64,000 nucleotides of DNA from the NCBI GenBank assembly GCA_964610025.1, contig CAZSTX010000001.1, forward strand, positions 1 to 64,000, read 5' to 3'. The notes beneath the pieces are model-generated. The model was not told the origin of the DNA and did no database searches. It was given only the letters and a program-made list of their open reading frames with translations. This DNA is from UBA5266 sp964610025 (lineage in GTDB: Bacteria; Bacteroidota; Bacteroidia; Bacteroidales; WCHB1-69). Shown here piece by piece: positions 18,167 to 26,190 of this stretch. Within the stretch, counting starts at the first letter, position 1. Each line of letters starts with the position of its first letter. The position numbers were made by a program, and so were the translations under genes.

Positions 18167-19573
18167 TTATAAATAAATATCTCGTTCTCCTCCGTCTATC
18201 TTTTCGATATTTTTTTCTACAACTTTTTTCAGTTTTTCTTTTTCTATTTCTTTTACTAACTTCTGAATTAATTTTATTCCTTTTTCTTTTGTTTCAGGAG
18301 AAGCAAAGTCATTTAGATATTCTCTAAAAGTAAAGAGTGCATTGGGCATACAAAAATCTTTGATTAGACCTGGCTTAGCTAAATCCATAAAATCGTGGCC
18401 TACACGCCCTTTTCGATAACAACCTGTGCAAAACGAAGGGATATATCCACTGTCAATCATACTCGAAATAACTTCGTCTAAATTGCGATGGTCGCCTAAT
18501 TGGAATTGGCTACCTGTTTTATGTCCTTTAGTATCATTAGCGTAAGCACCTGGATTTGTACGCGAACCTGCTGATATTTGACTAATGCCATAGTTAAACA
18601 ATTCAGTGCGTAGCTCATCTGTTTCGCGTGTACTTAATATAATGCCTGTATAAGGCAATGCAATACGAATAATGGCAATGATTTTTTTAAAATCATCGTC
18701 GCTCACTTTGTGTGGAATATGCTCTGGGAGTGGTGCTCCTTCGGCTGGTTCTATGCGAGGAAAGCTAATAGTGTGAGGACCGCAACCAAAAGCATCTTCT
18801 AAGTGCTTAGCATGTTCCATTAAAGCTAATATTTCAAAACGGTAGTCGGCTAATCCGAACAATACGCCTAAACCTATATCGTCTATTCCAGCTTCCATAG
18901 CTCTGTCCATTACTAACAAGCGATTGAGATAATCGGCTTTAGGAGTATCATCTGGATGGTATTCTCTATATAAATCAGGGTCGTATGTTTCTTGAAAACA
19001 AACATAAGTACCAATTTTTTCTTTTTTTAGTTTTTGAAAATCTTCTATTGACATGGGTGCAAGTTCTACATTGATACGGCGAACGTTATGTCCATTTTCT
19101 ATTACCGAATAGGTTGTTCGTATGGCTTCGCAAATATAATCAATATCGTTGGCTGGTGTTTCTCCACAAATTAATAAAACGCGTTTGTGTCCTTCGTGTA
19201 ATAATTCTCTTACTTCTGATTTAATCTCTTCCATGTTTAACACTTTGCGTTTAAGTGCTTTGTTGTCTCTTCTAAAACTGCAATAAACACAATTGTTTAC
19301 ACAACGATTGCCGGTATATAAAGGAGCAAAAAGCACCAATCGTTTGCCATAAATTTCATTTTTTACTATTTTAGCCACATTCATAATCTGATATATTTGT
19401 TCGTGATCTGTAACCCTTAATAGTGTGGCAACGTCTTCTAAATTAAGACCTTTTAATTCTAAAGCTCGTTTTAAAATGACATCGAGTTTTTCTTGTGATG
19501 GTGCTTCTCTTTCTATTAAAGAGTATAATTTTTCTTTGTCAATGAAGTTTTTAAATTTTTTACTTGTGTCCAT
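18167..19573 (-). CDS. hydG: [FeFe] hydrogenase maturase HydG (radical SAM tyrosine lyase)
   Basis: The 468-residue protein has the ThiH/HydG radical-SAM signature CVNNCVYC near residues 92-99 and GETPAND near residue 140. It also has the HydG-specific C-terminal cluster motif CTGCYRKGR near residues 382-390, which ThiH lacks. HydG splits tyrosine and makes the Fe(CO)2CN synthon for the H-cluster of [FeFe] hydrogenase. The linked TM1266-type gene immediately upstream is the usual companion. hydE, hydF and the hydrogenase are not in this window. The organism should therefore make or use H2, provided those genes exist elsewhere. Confidence 0.95.
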   Translation of the reverse strand: MDTSKKFKNFIDKEKLYSLIEREAPSQEKLDVILKRALELKGLNLEDVATLLRVTDHEQIYQIMNVAKIVKNEIYGKRLVLFAPLYTGNRCVNNCVYCSFRRDNKALKRKVLNMEEIKSEVRELLHEGHKRVLLICGETPANDIDYICEAIRTTYSVIENGHNVRRINVELAPMSIEDFQKLKKEKIGTYVCFQETYDPDLYREYHPDDTPKADYLNRLLVMDRAMEAGIDDIGLGVLFGLADYRFEILALMEHAKHLEDAFGCGPHTISFPRIEPAEGAPLPEHIPHKVSDDDFKKIIAIIRIALPYTGIILSTRETDELRTELFNYGISQISAGSRTNPGAYANDTKGHKTGSQFQLGDHRNLDEVISSMIDSGYIPSFCTGCYRKGRVGHDFMDLAKPGLIKDFCMPNALFTFREYLNDFASPETKEKGIKLIQKLVKEIEKEKLKKVVEKNIEKIDGGERDIYL

Positions 19574-19592
19574 AATGTTGATATATGTATAG

Positions 19593-19844
19593 TTAAATTT
19601 TAATTTTTGATAGCATAGATTTTACTTCAACAGCATTTAATTGACCTAATCTTCCCGTTAGTGCACTAATTTCATCAGTAGTACCTTCGATAATTAATGA
19701 AATAAAATTGATGTTGTAATCTCGTATAGGAAGACCTTGACGTGTTAAAATAAGATTACCGTATTGGGAAAGTAAATGATTTACTTTTGAAATAACATTT
19801 GTGTCTGATATGAGTATGCTGATTACTCCTAGTCTCTTTTCCAT
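19593..19844 (-). CDS. TM1266-type iron-only hydrogenase system regulator
   Basis: This 83-residue ACT-like protein begins MEKRLGVISILISD and contains NFISLIIEGTTDEISALTGRLGQLNAVEVKSM. This matches the small TM1266 family that sits beside [FeFe] hydrogenase maturation genes. It lies 19 bases upstream of hydG on the same strand and is probably co-transcribed. The family is presumed regulatory from its NikR-like fold, but its ligand is unknown. Confidence 0.88.
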   Translation of the reverse strand: MEKRLGVISILISDTNVISKVNHLLSQYGNLILTRQGLPIRDYNINFISLIIEGTTDEISALTGRLGQLNAVEVKSMLSKIKI

Positions 19845-19961
19845 TAGAACTTACCTTTGGATTAGATTGTTAATTAATATTTTATAGTAAACTTTGAATG
19901 AGATGCAATCCAATTCTCAGTTATTTTTTTATTATTGCAAAGATAGCATAAAAAATGATAC

Positions 19962-20552
19962 CTAAAGGCTTGTTTCTTTGTTTTTTTCTTTTTTTGTATT
20001 ATATAGATTCATTGTTCGTTGAATACCTTGTAATACAAAACTTTCAATGATTTCTTTACTGCAATTAATGCTGGGTTGAATTATTTCTATTTCATCGGGT
20101 GTAAATTTTCCGAGCACATGTTCCACTTGCCCACCTTGTGCAAAATCGCTCCCTATTCCTAAACGTAAACGCGAAAAATAAGAGGTGTCGATACTTTCAA
20201 TAATATCGTTTAATCCATTGTGTGTGCCACCACTTCCTTGTGATTTTAGTTTGTATTTTCCTAAAGCTATGTCTTTGTCATCGGAAATTATTAGTAAATT
20301 TTCAATAGCAATATTATGTTTCTGAAGATGATAAAGCACAGCTTTTCCACTGAGATTCATATAAGTGCTTGGTTTAATAAGGATAATTGTTCTTCCTTTT
20401 AATTTGAGAGAAGTCGAAGAGGCATACCGAGTTGATTCAAAAATGAGATTGTGAGATTTTGCAAAATAATCTAAAGCCATAAATCCAATGTTATGGCGTG
20501 TGTTTTCGTATTGTGTTCCAATATTTCCTAATCCAACTATTAAATATTTCAT
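19962..20552 (-). CDS. pth: Peptidyl-tRNA hydrolase
   Basis: The 196-residue protein has all the Pth landmarks: LIVGLGNIGTQYENTRHNIGF at the N-terminus with the catalytic His, KPSTYMNLSG near residue 60, ISDDKDIALGKYKLKSQGSGGTHNGL near residues 89-115, and RLRLGIG followed by VEHVLGKF. It releases tRNA from peptidyl-tRNA that drops off the ribosome. The ATG at 20552 fits the motif start. Its promoter element is back-to-back with that of thiH. Confidence 0.96.
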   Translation of the reverse strand: MKYLIVGLGNIGTQYENTRHNIGFMALDYFAKSHNLIFESTRYASSTSLKLKGRTIILIKPSTYMNLSGKAVLYHLQKHNIAIENLLIISDDKDIALGKYKLKSQGSGGTHNGLNDIIESIDTSYFSRLRLGIGSDFAQGGQVEHVLGKFTPDEIEIIQPSINCSKEIIESFVLQGIQRTMNLYNTKKEKNKETSL

Positions 20553-20572
20553 GTGAATATATTCTAAATGTG

Positions 20573-20580
20573 CAAAAATA
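20573..20580 (-). promoter_or_regulatory. Bacteroidota -7 promoter element for pth
   Basis: This reads TATTTTTG on the minus strand, 20 bases before the pth ATG. It is divergent to the thiH element at 20607. Confidence 0.55.
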
Positions 20581-20606
20581 GTAAATATTAATACACAAAA
20601 AAAGTG

Positions 20607-20614
20607 TATTTTTG
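20607..20614 (+). promoter_or_regulatory. Bacteroidota -7 promoter element for thiH
   Basis: This TATTTTTG lies 101 bases before the thiH ATG. It implies a leader of roughly 90 bases that contains an 11-bp hairpin at 20656-20682. Confidence 0.5.
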
Positions 20615-20655
20615 CAATGTGTTATTATTGTTAATAAAATACATTTAAATAATTG

Positions 20656-20682
20656 AACATCATTCTTATATAGAGTGATGTT
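20656..20682 (+). other. Leader hairpin upstream of thiH
   Basis: AACATCATTCT and AGAGTGATGTT form an 11-bp stem with one G-T wobble around a TATAT loop, 33 bases before the ATG. No TPP-riboswitch core (such as CTGAGA) was seen. Its regulatory meaning is unknown. Confidence 0.4.
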
Positions 20683-20715
20683 GTTGTAAATAATCAAATG
20701 AAAAATTAAAAAAAT

Positions 20716-21837
20716 ATGTTCTCAGAAATAGCAGAAAAATATTCGTGGCATCAGATAGAAAAAGAAATTAATGCTAAGAGTCAATTAGACGTAGAACATG
20801 CACTACATGCTGATAGTTTAACTATTGAAGATTTTAAAGCCTTAGTTTCGCCTGTGGCATCTGATTATTTAGAAGACTTAGCATACAAAAGTCGTATTGC
20901 TACGCAAAAACGTTTCGGAAAAACAATACAATTTTATATTCCACTTTATTTAAGCAACGAATGTATTAATCATTGTATTTATTGTGGATTTAATTTTAAA
21001 AATAAAATTAAACGCATTGTTTTGAATGATGAGGAAATAATGCATGAGGTAGCAGTAATAAAAGAAATGGGATACGAACATATTTTACTGCTCACAGGCG
21101 AATCGCCAAAACATGCTGGTGTTGATTATCTTGAACATGCTATTAAATTAATACATCCCCACTTTAAGCAAGTAACATTAGAAGTACAACCTATGTCGTT
21201 AGAAGATTACCGCAAATTGATAGCAGTAGGTTTGCATGGGGTGTATATTTATCAAGAAACTTATAACAAAGATACGTATACTATTTATCATCCGGCGGGT
21301 ATGAAAAGCGATTATCAATGGCGTATTAATACTCCCGATAGGTTAGGAGAGGCGGGTATTCATAAAATTGGATTAGGTGCTTTATTAGGATTAGAAAATT
21401 GGAGGGTAGAGGCTGTGTTTATGGCGATGCACCTTCGTTATTTAGAAAAAAAATATTGGAAAACAAAATACGCACTTTCTTTTCCTCGGATACGTCCACA
21501 TGTTGGCGATTTTATGCCTAATCACATTGTAAGCGATAAAGAATTAGCACAAATGATATGGGCTTTTCGTATTTTTGATAACGATGTGGAAATATCGTTA
21601 ACTACACGCGAAGATGCTGTATTTAGGAATAATATGATAAGTTTGGGAATAACTTCAATGAGCGCAGGCTCGAAAACAATACCAGGTGGCTATTCTCATT
21701 CACATTATGAACTAGAACAATTTGCAACCAACGATAATCGTCAGCCTAATGAAATGTTAAAAATAATAAACAATATAGGCTACGAGGTAATATGGAAAGA
21801 TTGGGATGCTTATTTTGAAATAGAAAAAAAAGAATAA
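20716..21837 (+). CDS. thiH: 2-iminoacetate synthase ThiH (radical SAM tyrosine lyase)
   Basis: The 373-residue protein has the radical-SAM motif CINHCIYC near residues 83-90, LLLTGESPKHAG, QPMSLEDYRKL, YIYQETYNKDTY and SFPRIRPHVGDF. These are characteristic of ThiH. It lacks the C-terminal CTGCYR motif of HydG, which separates the two. ThiH cleaves tyrosine to p-cresol and 2-iminoacetate (dehydroglycine) for the thiazole of thiamine in anaerobes. No thiC, thiG, thiE or thiS lies nearby, which is unusual because thiH is normally clustered with them. It is followed after 1 base by a TPR gene. Confidence 0.88.
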   Translation: MFSEIAEKYSWHQIEKEINAKSQLDVEHALHADSLTIEDFKALVSPVASDYLEDLAYKSRIATQKRFGKTIQFYIPLYLSNECINHCIYCGFNFKNKIKRIVLNDEEIMHEVAVIKEMGYEHILLLTGESPKHAGVDYLEHAIKLIHPHFKQVTLEVQPMSLEDYRKLIAVGLHGVYIYQETYNKDTYTIYHPAGMKSDYQWRINTPDRLGEAGIHKIGLGALLGLENWRVEAVFMAMHLRYLEKKYWKTKYALSFPRIRPHVGDFMPNHIVSDKELAQMIWAFRIFDNDVEISLTTREDAVFRNNMISLGITSMSAGSKTIPGGYSHSHYELEQFATNDNRQPNEMLKIINNIGYEVIWKDWDAYFEIEKKE

Positions 21838-21838
21838 T

Positions 21839-23293
21839 ATGGAAGAAGATTATTTTGATGAAGACTCAAACGATGATTTGGACGATAAAGAAAAAGAACG
21901 TTTAATAGAACGTTTTGAAAAAATGATAAATAATGACAGTATCGCTTATTTTGATAGCGATGATTATGCCATTGTATTTGATCATTATTTTTATACAGGG
22001 AAAATAAATAAGGCACAAAAAGCATTATCGCTCGCATTAAAACAATTTCCTGATTCACAAGAACTAAAGCTGAAAAAAGTACATTATTTTCTTTATTTAG
22101 AAAAAAACGAAGAGGCTTTAAAATTACTCATAGAAACAGATAACGAAAGTTTTAGTGATGTCGAAACTTTATTAGAACAAGCCTATTTGTATGCCCAATT
22201 ACGTTCTTTTGATAAATCACTTGCAAAATACCAACAACTCATTGAAATAGAAAATCAAGATGAAGAATATATTGAAGATGTTTATCTTGGCATATCAGAT
22301 GTTTATGACCAAATGGGAGATACAAAAAAGTCTTTGTATTATTTACAACAGGCTTTAGAAATAGACCCTGAAAATGAGTTCCTGCTTTCGAATGTTGTAG
22401 AGGTTTTTTATGAATTAGGTGATGAAGATGAAAAATATGAAGTAATTGATTATCTTATTAAATTTACAAATAAATATCCTTTATTTACCGCTGCTTGGTC
22501 TTATTTAGGACTGGTGTATACAGAGGTTGGCTTGTTAGAAAAAGCAGTAGAAGCTTTTGATAATGCATTGGCATTAGACGATAACAACGAAGAAGCATTG
22601 TCGTATCAGATGAATACTTTTTTTAAACTTAATGAAAGAAAGAAAGCCAATGAAGCCTTTTATGCTTTATTACAAATATCTCAGTTTAAAGAATTAGCAT
22701 GGTATCAATTAGCAGATAATTTGTCTAAAATAGAAGATTATTCATCAGCTCTTTTTGCATTTCAAAAATCAATAGACGAAAATCCACGTTTTTCTTTGTC
22801 CTTTGTTGGTAAAGCAATGGTTTATGCTCAAATGGAGCAGTTTAATAATGCTATAAAAAATTTGCAAAAAGCATTAGATATTGATGCCAATAATTTTGAA
22901 TATTGGTTGTTATTAGGTGAGTATTTGTGCGATGCAGACCGAGATGATGATGCTAAAATGGTATATGAGCACTTAGCTAAACATTTTCCTAAAGAAAGTG
23001 ATACATGGTTGAGTTATTCCGATTTTTATGCCTTCAAAAAAAATGATATAAATAATGCCATTGATATATTATTTAAAGGAATTGAAATACAGTTAGATAA
23101 CATTGCATACTTGTATAGAATGGCAAATTATTTTTTTCTCAAAAAAGATGTATTACAAGGAACATCTTACTTGCAATTAGCCTATGTTTCTAAACCTGAT
23201 ATGTTAAATGATTTTTTTGAATACGACGAAACAATGTATGATATTCCCGAAGTAATTGATTTTGTCACAAATATAAATAATAATATTGAATGA
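21839..23293 (+). CDS. Tetratricopeptide-repeat protein
   Basis: The 484-residue protein is built from about a dozen TPR units. Clear examples are GISDVYDQMGDTKKSLYYL, SYLGLVYTEVGLLEKAVEAF and VGKAMVYAQMEQFNNAIKNL, each ending in DP, DD or DAN turns. The N-terminus is very acidic (EEDYFDEDSNDDLDDKEKE) and lacks a signal peptide, so it is cytoplasmic. It probably acts as a protein-interaction scaffold; the partner is not evident. Its stop codon overlaps the start of the DedA gene by four bases, which suggests translational coupling. Confidence 0.9.
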   Translation: MEEDYFDEDSNDDLDDKEKERLIERFEKMINNDSIAYFDSDDYAIVFDHYFYTGKINKAQKALSLALKQFPDSQELKLKKVHYFLYLEKNEEALKLLIETDNESFSDVETLLEQAYLYAQLRSFDKSLAKYQQLIEIENQDEEYIEDVYLGISDVYDQMGDTKKSLYYLQQALEIDPENEFLLSNVVEVFYELGDEDEKYEVIDYLIKFTNKYPLFTAAWSYLGLVYTEVGLLEKAVEAFDNALALDDNNEEALSYQMNTFFKLNERKKANEAFYALLQISQFKELAWYQLADNLSKIEDYSSALFAFQKSIDENPRFSLSFVGKAMVYAQMEQFNNAIKNLQKALDIDANNFEYWLLLGEYLCDADRDDDAKMVYEHLAKHFPKESDTWLSYSDFYAFKKNDINNAIDILFKGIEIQLDNIAYLYRMANYFFLKKDVLQGTSYLQLAYVSKPDMLNDFFEYDETMYDIPEVIDFVTNINNNIE

Positions 23294-24060
23294 AAAAAAA
23301 ATATTTAATTGTTTTTTTATTTTTACTATTTCAAGTAACTGTTTTCTCACAAAATACTGCTATTGCTACAAACGATACATTAATTAAACAAGAAAATAAA
23401 CCTATTATAACAAGAGTAGTAGATTGGTATATGCATCATTTAAATTACTATTCTGTTGTTGTATTAATGACAGTCGAAAGTTCTTTTATTCCTTTTCCTT
23501 CCGAAGTTGTCATTCCCCCAGCAGCTTATGCAGCATGCAAAGCAGATAATGAAAATTTACACATAACAGATTATAAATTTATCAATATATTAATAGTTGT
23601 ACTGTTTGGAACTTTGGGAGCTTTATTTGGAGCTTTTATTAATTATTTTTTATCTCTTTATTTAGGGCGACCTGTTGTTTATAAATTTGCAGACAGTAAG
23701 TTAGGTCGTTTTTTCTTACTCGATAGCAGTAAAATTAAAAAAGCCGAAGATTATTTTATTAAACATGGTAATATTTCGACATTTATAGGAAGATTATTGC
23801 CCGGTATACGTCAATTGATTTCTATTCCGGCTGGATTGTCAAAAATGAAATTATTGCCTTTTATTCTCTATACAGCCTTAGGAGCGTTCAGCTGGAATGT
23901 TATACTTGCTTTTATAGGTTATATAGCTCATGGCGAACAAGATGTTATTAATAAATACAGCCATGAACTTTCTTATATTTTATTAGGATTAGGATTGATA
24001 GTTGTTGCTTATTTATTTTATAAAGCTTTTAAAAAGAAAAACAACAATAATCGTGAATAA
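23290..24060 (+). CDS. DedA-family inner-membrane protein
   Basis: The 256-residue protein has the DedA/VTT pattern: ESSFIPFPSEVVIPPAA near residue 63, GALFGAFINYFLSLYLG near residue 113, and FIGRLLPGIRQLISIPAGLSKM near residue 163 with the conserved RxxPGxR...PAG. These proteins are proposed lipid scramblases or transporters (undecaprenyl phosphate, phosphatidylethanolamine). An N-terminal signal-like helix (KKKYLIVFLFLLFQVTVFSQ) precedes the domain and is an unusual addition. It overlaps the TPR gene by four bases and the aroE start by eight, forming a compact operon. Confidence 0.9.
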   Translation: MKKKYLIVFLFLLFQVTVFSQNTAIATNDTLIKQENKPIITRVVDWYMHHLNYYSVVVLMTVESSFIPFPSEVVIPPAAYAACKADNENLHITDYKFINILIVVLFGTLGALFGAFINYFLSLYLGRPVVYKFADSKLGRFFLLDSSKIKKAEDYFIKHGNISTFIGRLLPGIRQLISIPAGLSKMKLLPFILYTALGAFSWNVILAFIGYIAHGEQDVINKYSHELSYILLGLGLIVVAYLFYKAFKKKNNNNRE

Positions 24061-24808
24061 GACGTATGGTATCATTGGAAAATCGTTAATTCATTCTTTT
24101 TCACCTTGCTATTTTGAAAAAAAGTTTATAAAAGAATCTATCGCTAATGTTTCTTATCAAACATTTCCATTAGAAGATGTAACACAATTGTTTCCTTTGT
24201 TAGATAATAATTTATCTATAAGAGGTTTAAATGTTACTACCCCTTATAAAGAAAAAATTATTGCTTATGCAGACGTGATAGACAAAGTTGTCGAAAAAGT
24301 AGGTGCTGCCAATGTGCTGAAAATAGACTATCTAAAAGGAAAAAGAATAATTTATGCTTATAATACTGATGTTATTGGTTTTGATAAAATGTTTGCAAAC
24401 TACAATATGACTAAACATACGTCTGCTTTGATAATTGGAACAGGTGGTGCTGCCAAAGCAGTAGCATATGTGTTAAAACAGCGACTATTACCTTTTGTTT
24501 TTGTGTCACGTAGAGAGCAAGAAAATGCTATAACTTATCAACAGATTACGGAAGAACACATTGTGAAAAATACTTTGATTATTAATTGTACGCCTTTAGG
24601 AATGTATCCTGATGTGACTACTTATCCTATTATTCCCTATAGTGTTTTAGGAAAAAATCATTTACTTATCGATTTGGTATATAATCCTAAAGAAACTGTT
24701 TTTATGAAAAAAGCAAAAAAACAAAATGCTCAAGTAACAAACGCTTATGCAATGCTTTGTTATCAAGCCGATGCAGCTTGGGAAATATGGAATAAAAAAG
24801 GAAAATAA
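24053..24808 (+). CDS. aroE: Shikimate dehydrogenase
   Basis: The 251-residue protein starts at a GTG inside the DedA 3' end: YGIIGKSLIHSFSP is the substrate-binding N-terminus (SxS motif), then NVTTPYKEKI with the catalytic Lys, NTDVIGF, the NADP motif IGTGGAAKAV near residue 130, and NCTPLGMYP. It reduces 3-dehydroshikimate to shikimate in aromatic amino-acid synthesis. An upstream TTG at 24002 would add 17 residues of unlike sequence and is rejected. It is the last gene of the thiH-TPR-dedA-aroE run and meets tRNA-Gln tail to tail. Confidence 0.93.
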   Translation: MNKTYGIIGKSLIHSFSPCYFEKKFIKESIANVSYQTFPLEDVTQLFPLLDNNLSIRGLNVTTPYKEKIIAYADVIDKVVEKVGAANVLKIDYLKGKRIIYAYNTDVIGFDKMFANYNMTKHTSALIIGTGGAAKAVAYVLKQRLLPFVFVSRREQENAITYQQITEEHIVKNTLIINCTPLGMYPDVTTYPIIPYSVLGKNHLLIDLVYNPKETVFMKKAKKQNAQVTNAYAMLCYQADAAWEIWNKKGK

Positions 24809-24820
24809 AGAAAATTTTTG

Positions 24821-24891
24821 TTGACCAACTAGGATTCGAACCCAGACAGACAGAACCAGAATCTGTAGTGCTACCGTTACACCATTGGTCA
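24821..24891 (-). tRNA. tRNA-Gln (anticodon CTG)
   Basis: This 71-nt cloverleaf has acceptor stem TGACCAA/TTGGTCA, D stem GTG/CAC, anticodon stem ACAGA/TCTGT with loop TTCTGGT (anticodon CTG), and T stem CTGGG/CCTAG with loop TTCGAAT. The discriminator is A and CCA is not encoded. The first pair is U1-A72, the identity element known for bacterial tRNA-Gln read by GatCAB; archaeal GatDE substrates usually have A1-U72. This matters because the window encodes GatDE. A -7 promoter element lies 8 bases upstream. Confidence 0.95.
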
Positions 24892-24899
24892 GTTTTTTG

Positions 24900-24907
24900 C
24901 AAAAATA
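24900..24907 (-). promoter_or_regulatory. Bacteroidota -7 promoter element for tRNA-Gln
   Basis: This reads TATTTTTG on the minus strand and ends 8 bases before the tRNA 5' end. It is a good fit for transcription starting at or near the mature end. Confidence 0.6.
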
Positions 24908-24963
24908 CTAAAAAATACTAAAAAATTAAAAAATAAAAATATAAAAAATAGTTTTTCAATAAA

Positions 24964-24987
24964 AAAGGCTGCTATAAAACAGCCTTT
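24964..24987 (-). terminator. Rho-independent terminator for the T9SS gene at 24997
   Basis: Stem AAAGGCTG/CAGCCTTT has an 8-base loop. On the minus strand it runs into a T-rich tail. It lies 9 bases past the stop of the upstream minus-strand gene. Confidence 0.75.
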
Positions 24988-24996
24988 AAATGATAT

Positions 24997-25809
24997 TTAT
25001 CTTATTATCTGTGTTTTTTTTATAAGCATTCCTTGTGCGGTATTGATTTTTATAATATACATTCCCGGCGGCATTTCTTGAATATTAATATTTGCTTGAG
25101 TTGCATTTATAGGCATTTGCTTCACTTTTTGCCCCACTAAATTATAAAAACAAACTTCTTTTATTGGAATACCCTCATTATCAATGGTTATAGATTCGTT
25201 GGCTGGATTGGGATAAAGAGTGAAAATACTTGTGTTTTGTTCTATTGCTTTAACACCAACGTCTCCTCTTACAATATAAAAAACGGAGGTGTCCGCACCT
25301 TCATAAAATACTTTTTCCGAATAAGTTCCATCTTTGCTTGTATAGCTGATGCCCGTTATTATTTTCCAATAGCTTATTTGCTCAAAATCAATACCCATTC
25401 CTTCAATCTCCTTTATTACTCCTAATAAAGGAAATGCTTTGAAGCCTATAGAGCCTAAGTCAATGGTATCATTAGGGAAAAAATCATAAGGTATGGGATA
25501 TCGTAATGAGACATTACGATCCACCGAGAGTAAACCTGTATCAGCATAAAGGTAAAAATCTATTATATATTCAAATCTTACACCAGAGGAAAAAGTATCA
25601 TTGCTAACATTTAAAATAAGCAATTCAGGAATTAAAAGAGAAAGTGTATCTGTATTTATTGCAGCACCATCCAATTCTCCTATTCTATAATAATAACTTT
25701 CTTTTATATCTCCATAATATGTTTTTATGGTTTTTAATTTTAGCGTATCCTGTGCGTTTGCACTTAAAATCAAGCCAGTAAAGGCGATAAATAAAATTAT
25801 TTTCTTCAT
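24997..25809 (-). CDS. Secreted protein with T9SS type A sorting domain
   Basis: The 270-residue protein has a signal peptide (about 1-19, ending ANAQ). A central region of about 175 residues is unrecognised. The C-terminal 75 residues form a sorting domain: SIFTLYPNPANESITID, then VCFYNLVGQKVKQMP and a PPGMYIIKI strand. It is predicted to cross the outer membrane through the T9SS. It is the last gene of a minus-strand block of envelope or secreted proteins and has its own terminator. The function of the passenger region is unknown. Confidence 0.8.
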   Translation of the reverse strand: MKKIILFIAFTGLILSANAQDTLKLKTIKTYYGDIKESYYYRIGELDGAAINTDTLSLLIPELLILNVSNDTFSSGVRFEYIIDFYLYADTGLLSVDRNVSLRYPIPYDFFPNDTIDLGSIGFKAFPLLGVIKEIEGMGIDFEQISYWKIITGISYTSKDGTYSEKVFYEGADTSVFYIVRGDVGVKAIEQNTSIFTLYPNPANESITIDNEGIPIKEVCFYNLVGQKVKQMPINATQANINIQEMPPGMYIIKINTAQGMLIKKTQIIR

Positions 25810-25810
25810 A

Positions 25811-26116
25811 TCAATTATATTTTATTAGTTTTTTTATTACATTATTTTTAAATTGGTTATAATCTGTTTTTATATTTTTACTTTGCGGAAAAACCCGCTT
25901 TATTTTAGTGATTATTTTCCACACCCAGCGGTCATTGTTTTGTTTAACATTCAAGAAAGGAGTGGTAATTAATTGGTTATGTTTAAAAATATGCTTTACA
26001 AGCAAAATAATATAGCTAATCAAAAATATAACAATTAAAAAACCGGTAAAATACAAATCAAAGGAAAGGTGTGGCAGTATTATAGAAACAAACAAACAAT
26101 TAGCTAACAGACTCAT
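25811..26116 (-). CDS. Small predicted membrane protein
   Basis: This 101-residue unrecognised protein has one or two hydrophobic segments in the first half (about 1-20 and 23-42), followed by a basic soluble tail (WVWKIITKIKRVF). It ends one base before the following T9SS gene, so the two are probably co-transcribed. A -7 element 29 bases upstream, shared as a duplicated block with the propeller gene, supports expression. No function is proposed. Confidence 0.55.
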   Translation of the reverse strand: MSLLANCLFVSIILPHLSFDLYFTGFLIVIFLISYIILLVKHIFKHNQLITTPFLNVKQNNDRWVWKIITKIKRVFPQSKNIKTDYNQFKNNVIKKLIKYN

Positions 26117-26127
26117 TGTATTTTTAG

Positions 26128-26170
26128 GTTTATATTTTACAATGCAAAATTACACTTTTTTATAATAAAA
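26128..26170. repeat. 43-bp direct repeat, copy A (promoter block)
   Basis: This is identical to 28007-28049 except for one base. It contains the -7 element TAATTTTG (minus strand) and about 20 flanking bases on each side, so a promoter segment has been duplicated. Confidence 0.85.
26145..26152 (-). promoter_or_regulatory. Bacteroidota -7 promoter element (TAATTTTG)
   Basis: This lies within the duplicated 43-bp block, 28 bases before the small membrane protein ATG. Confidence 0.55.
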
Positions 26171-26190
26171 AATAGTTTTTGCTTAAAAAT

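Noticed and set aside
20615..20715. TPP riboswitch upstream of thiH
   Set aside because: No CTGAGA core or paired P4/P5-like elements were found; only a simple hairpin is present.
20716..21837. A second HydG
   Set aside because: The C-terminal CTGCYR cluster motif of HydG is absent, and the length and motifs match ThiH.
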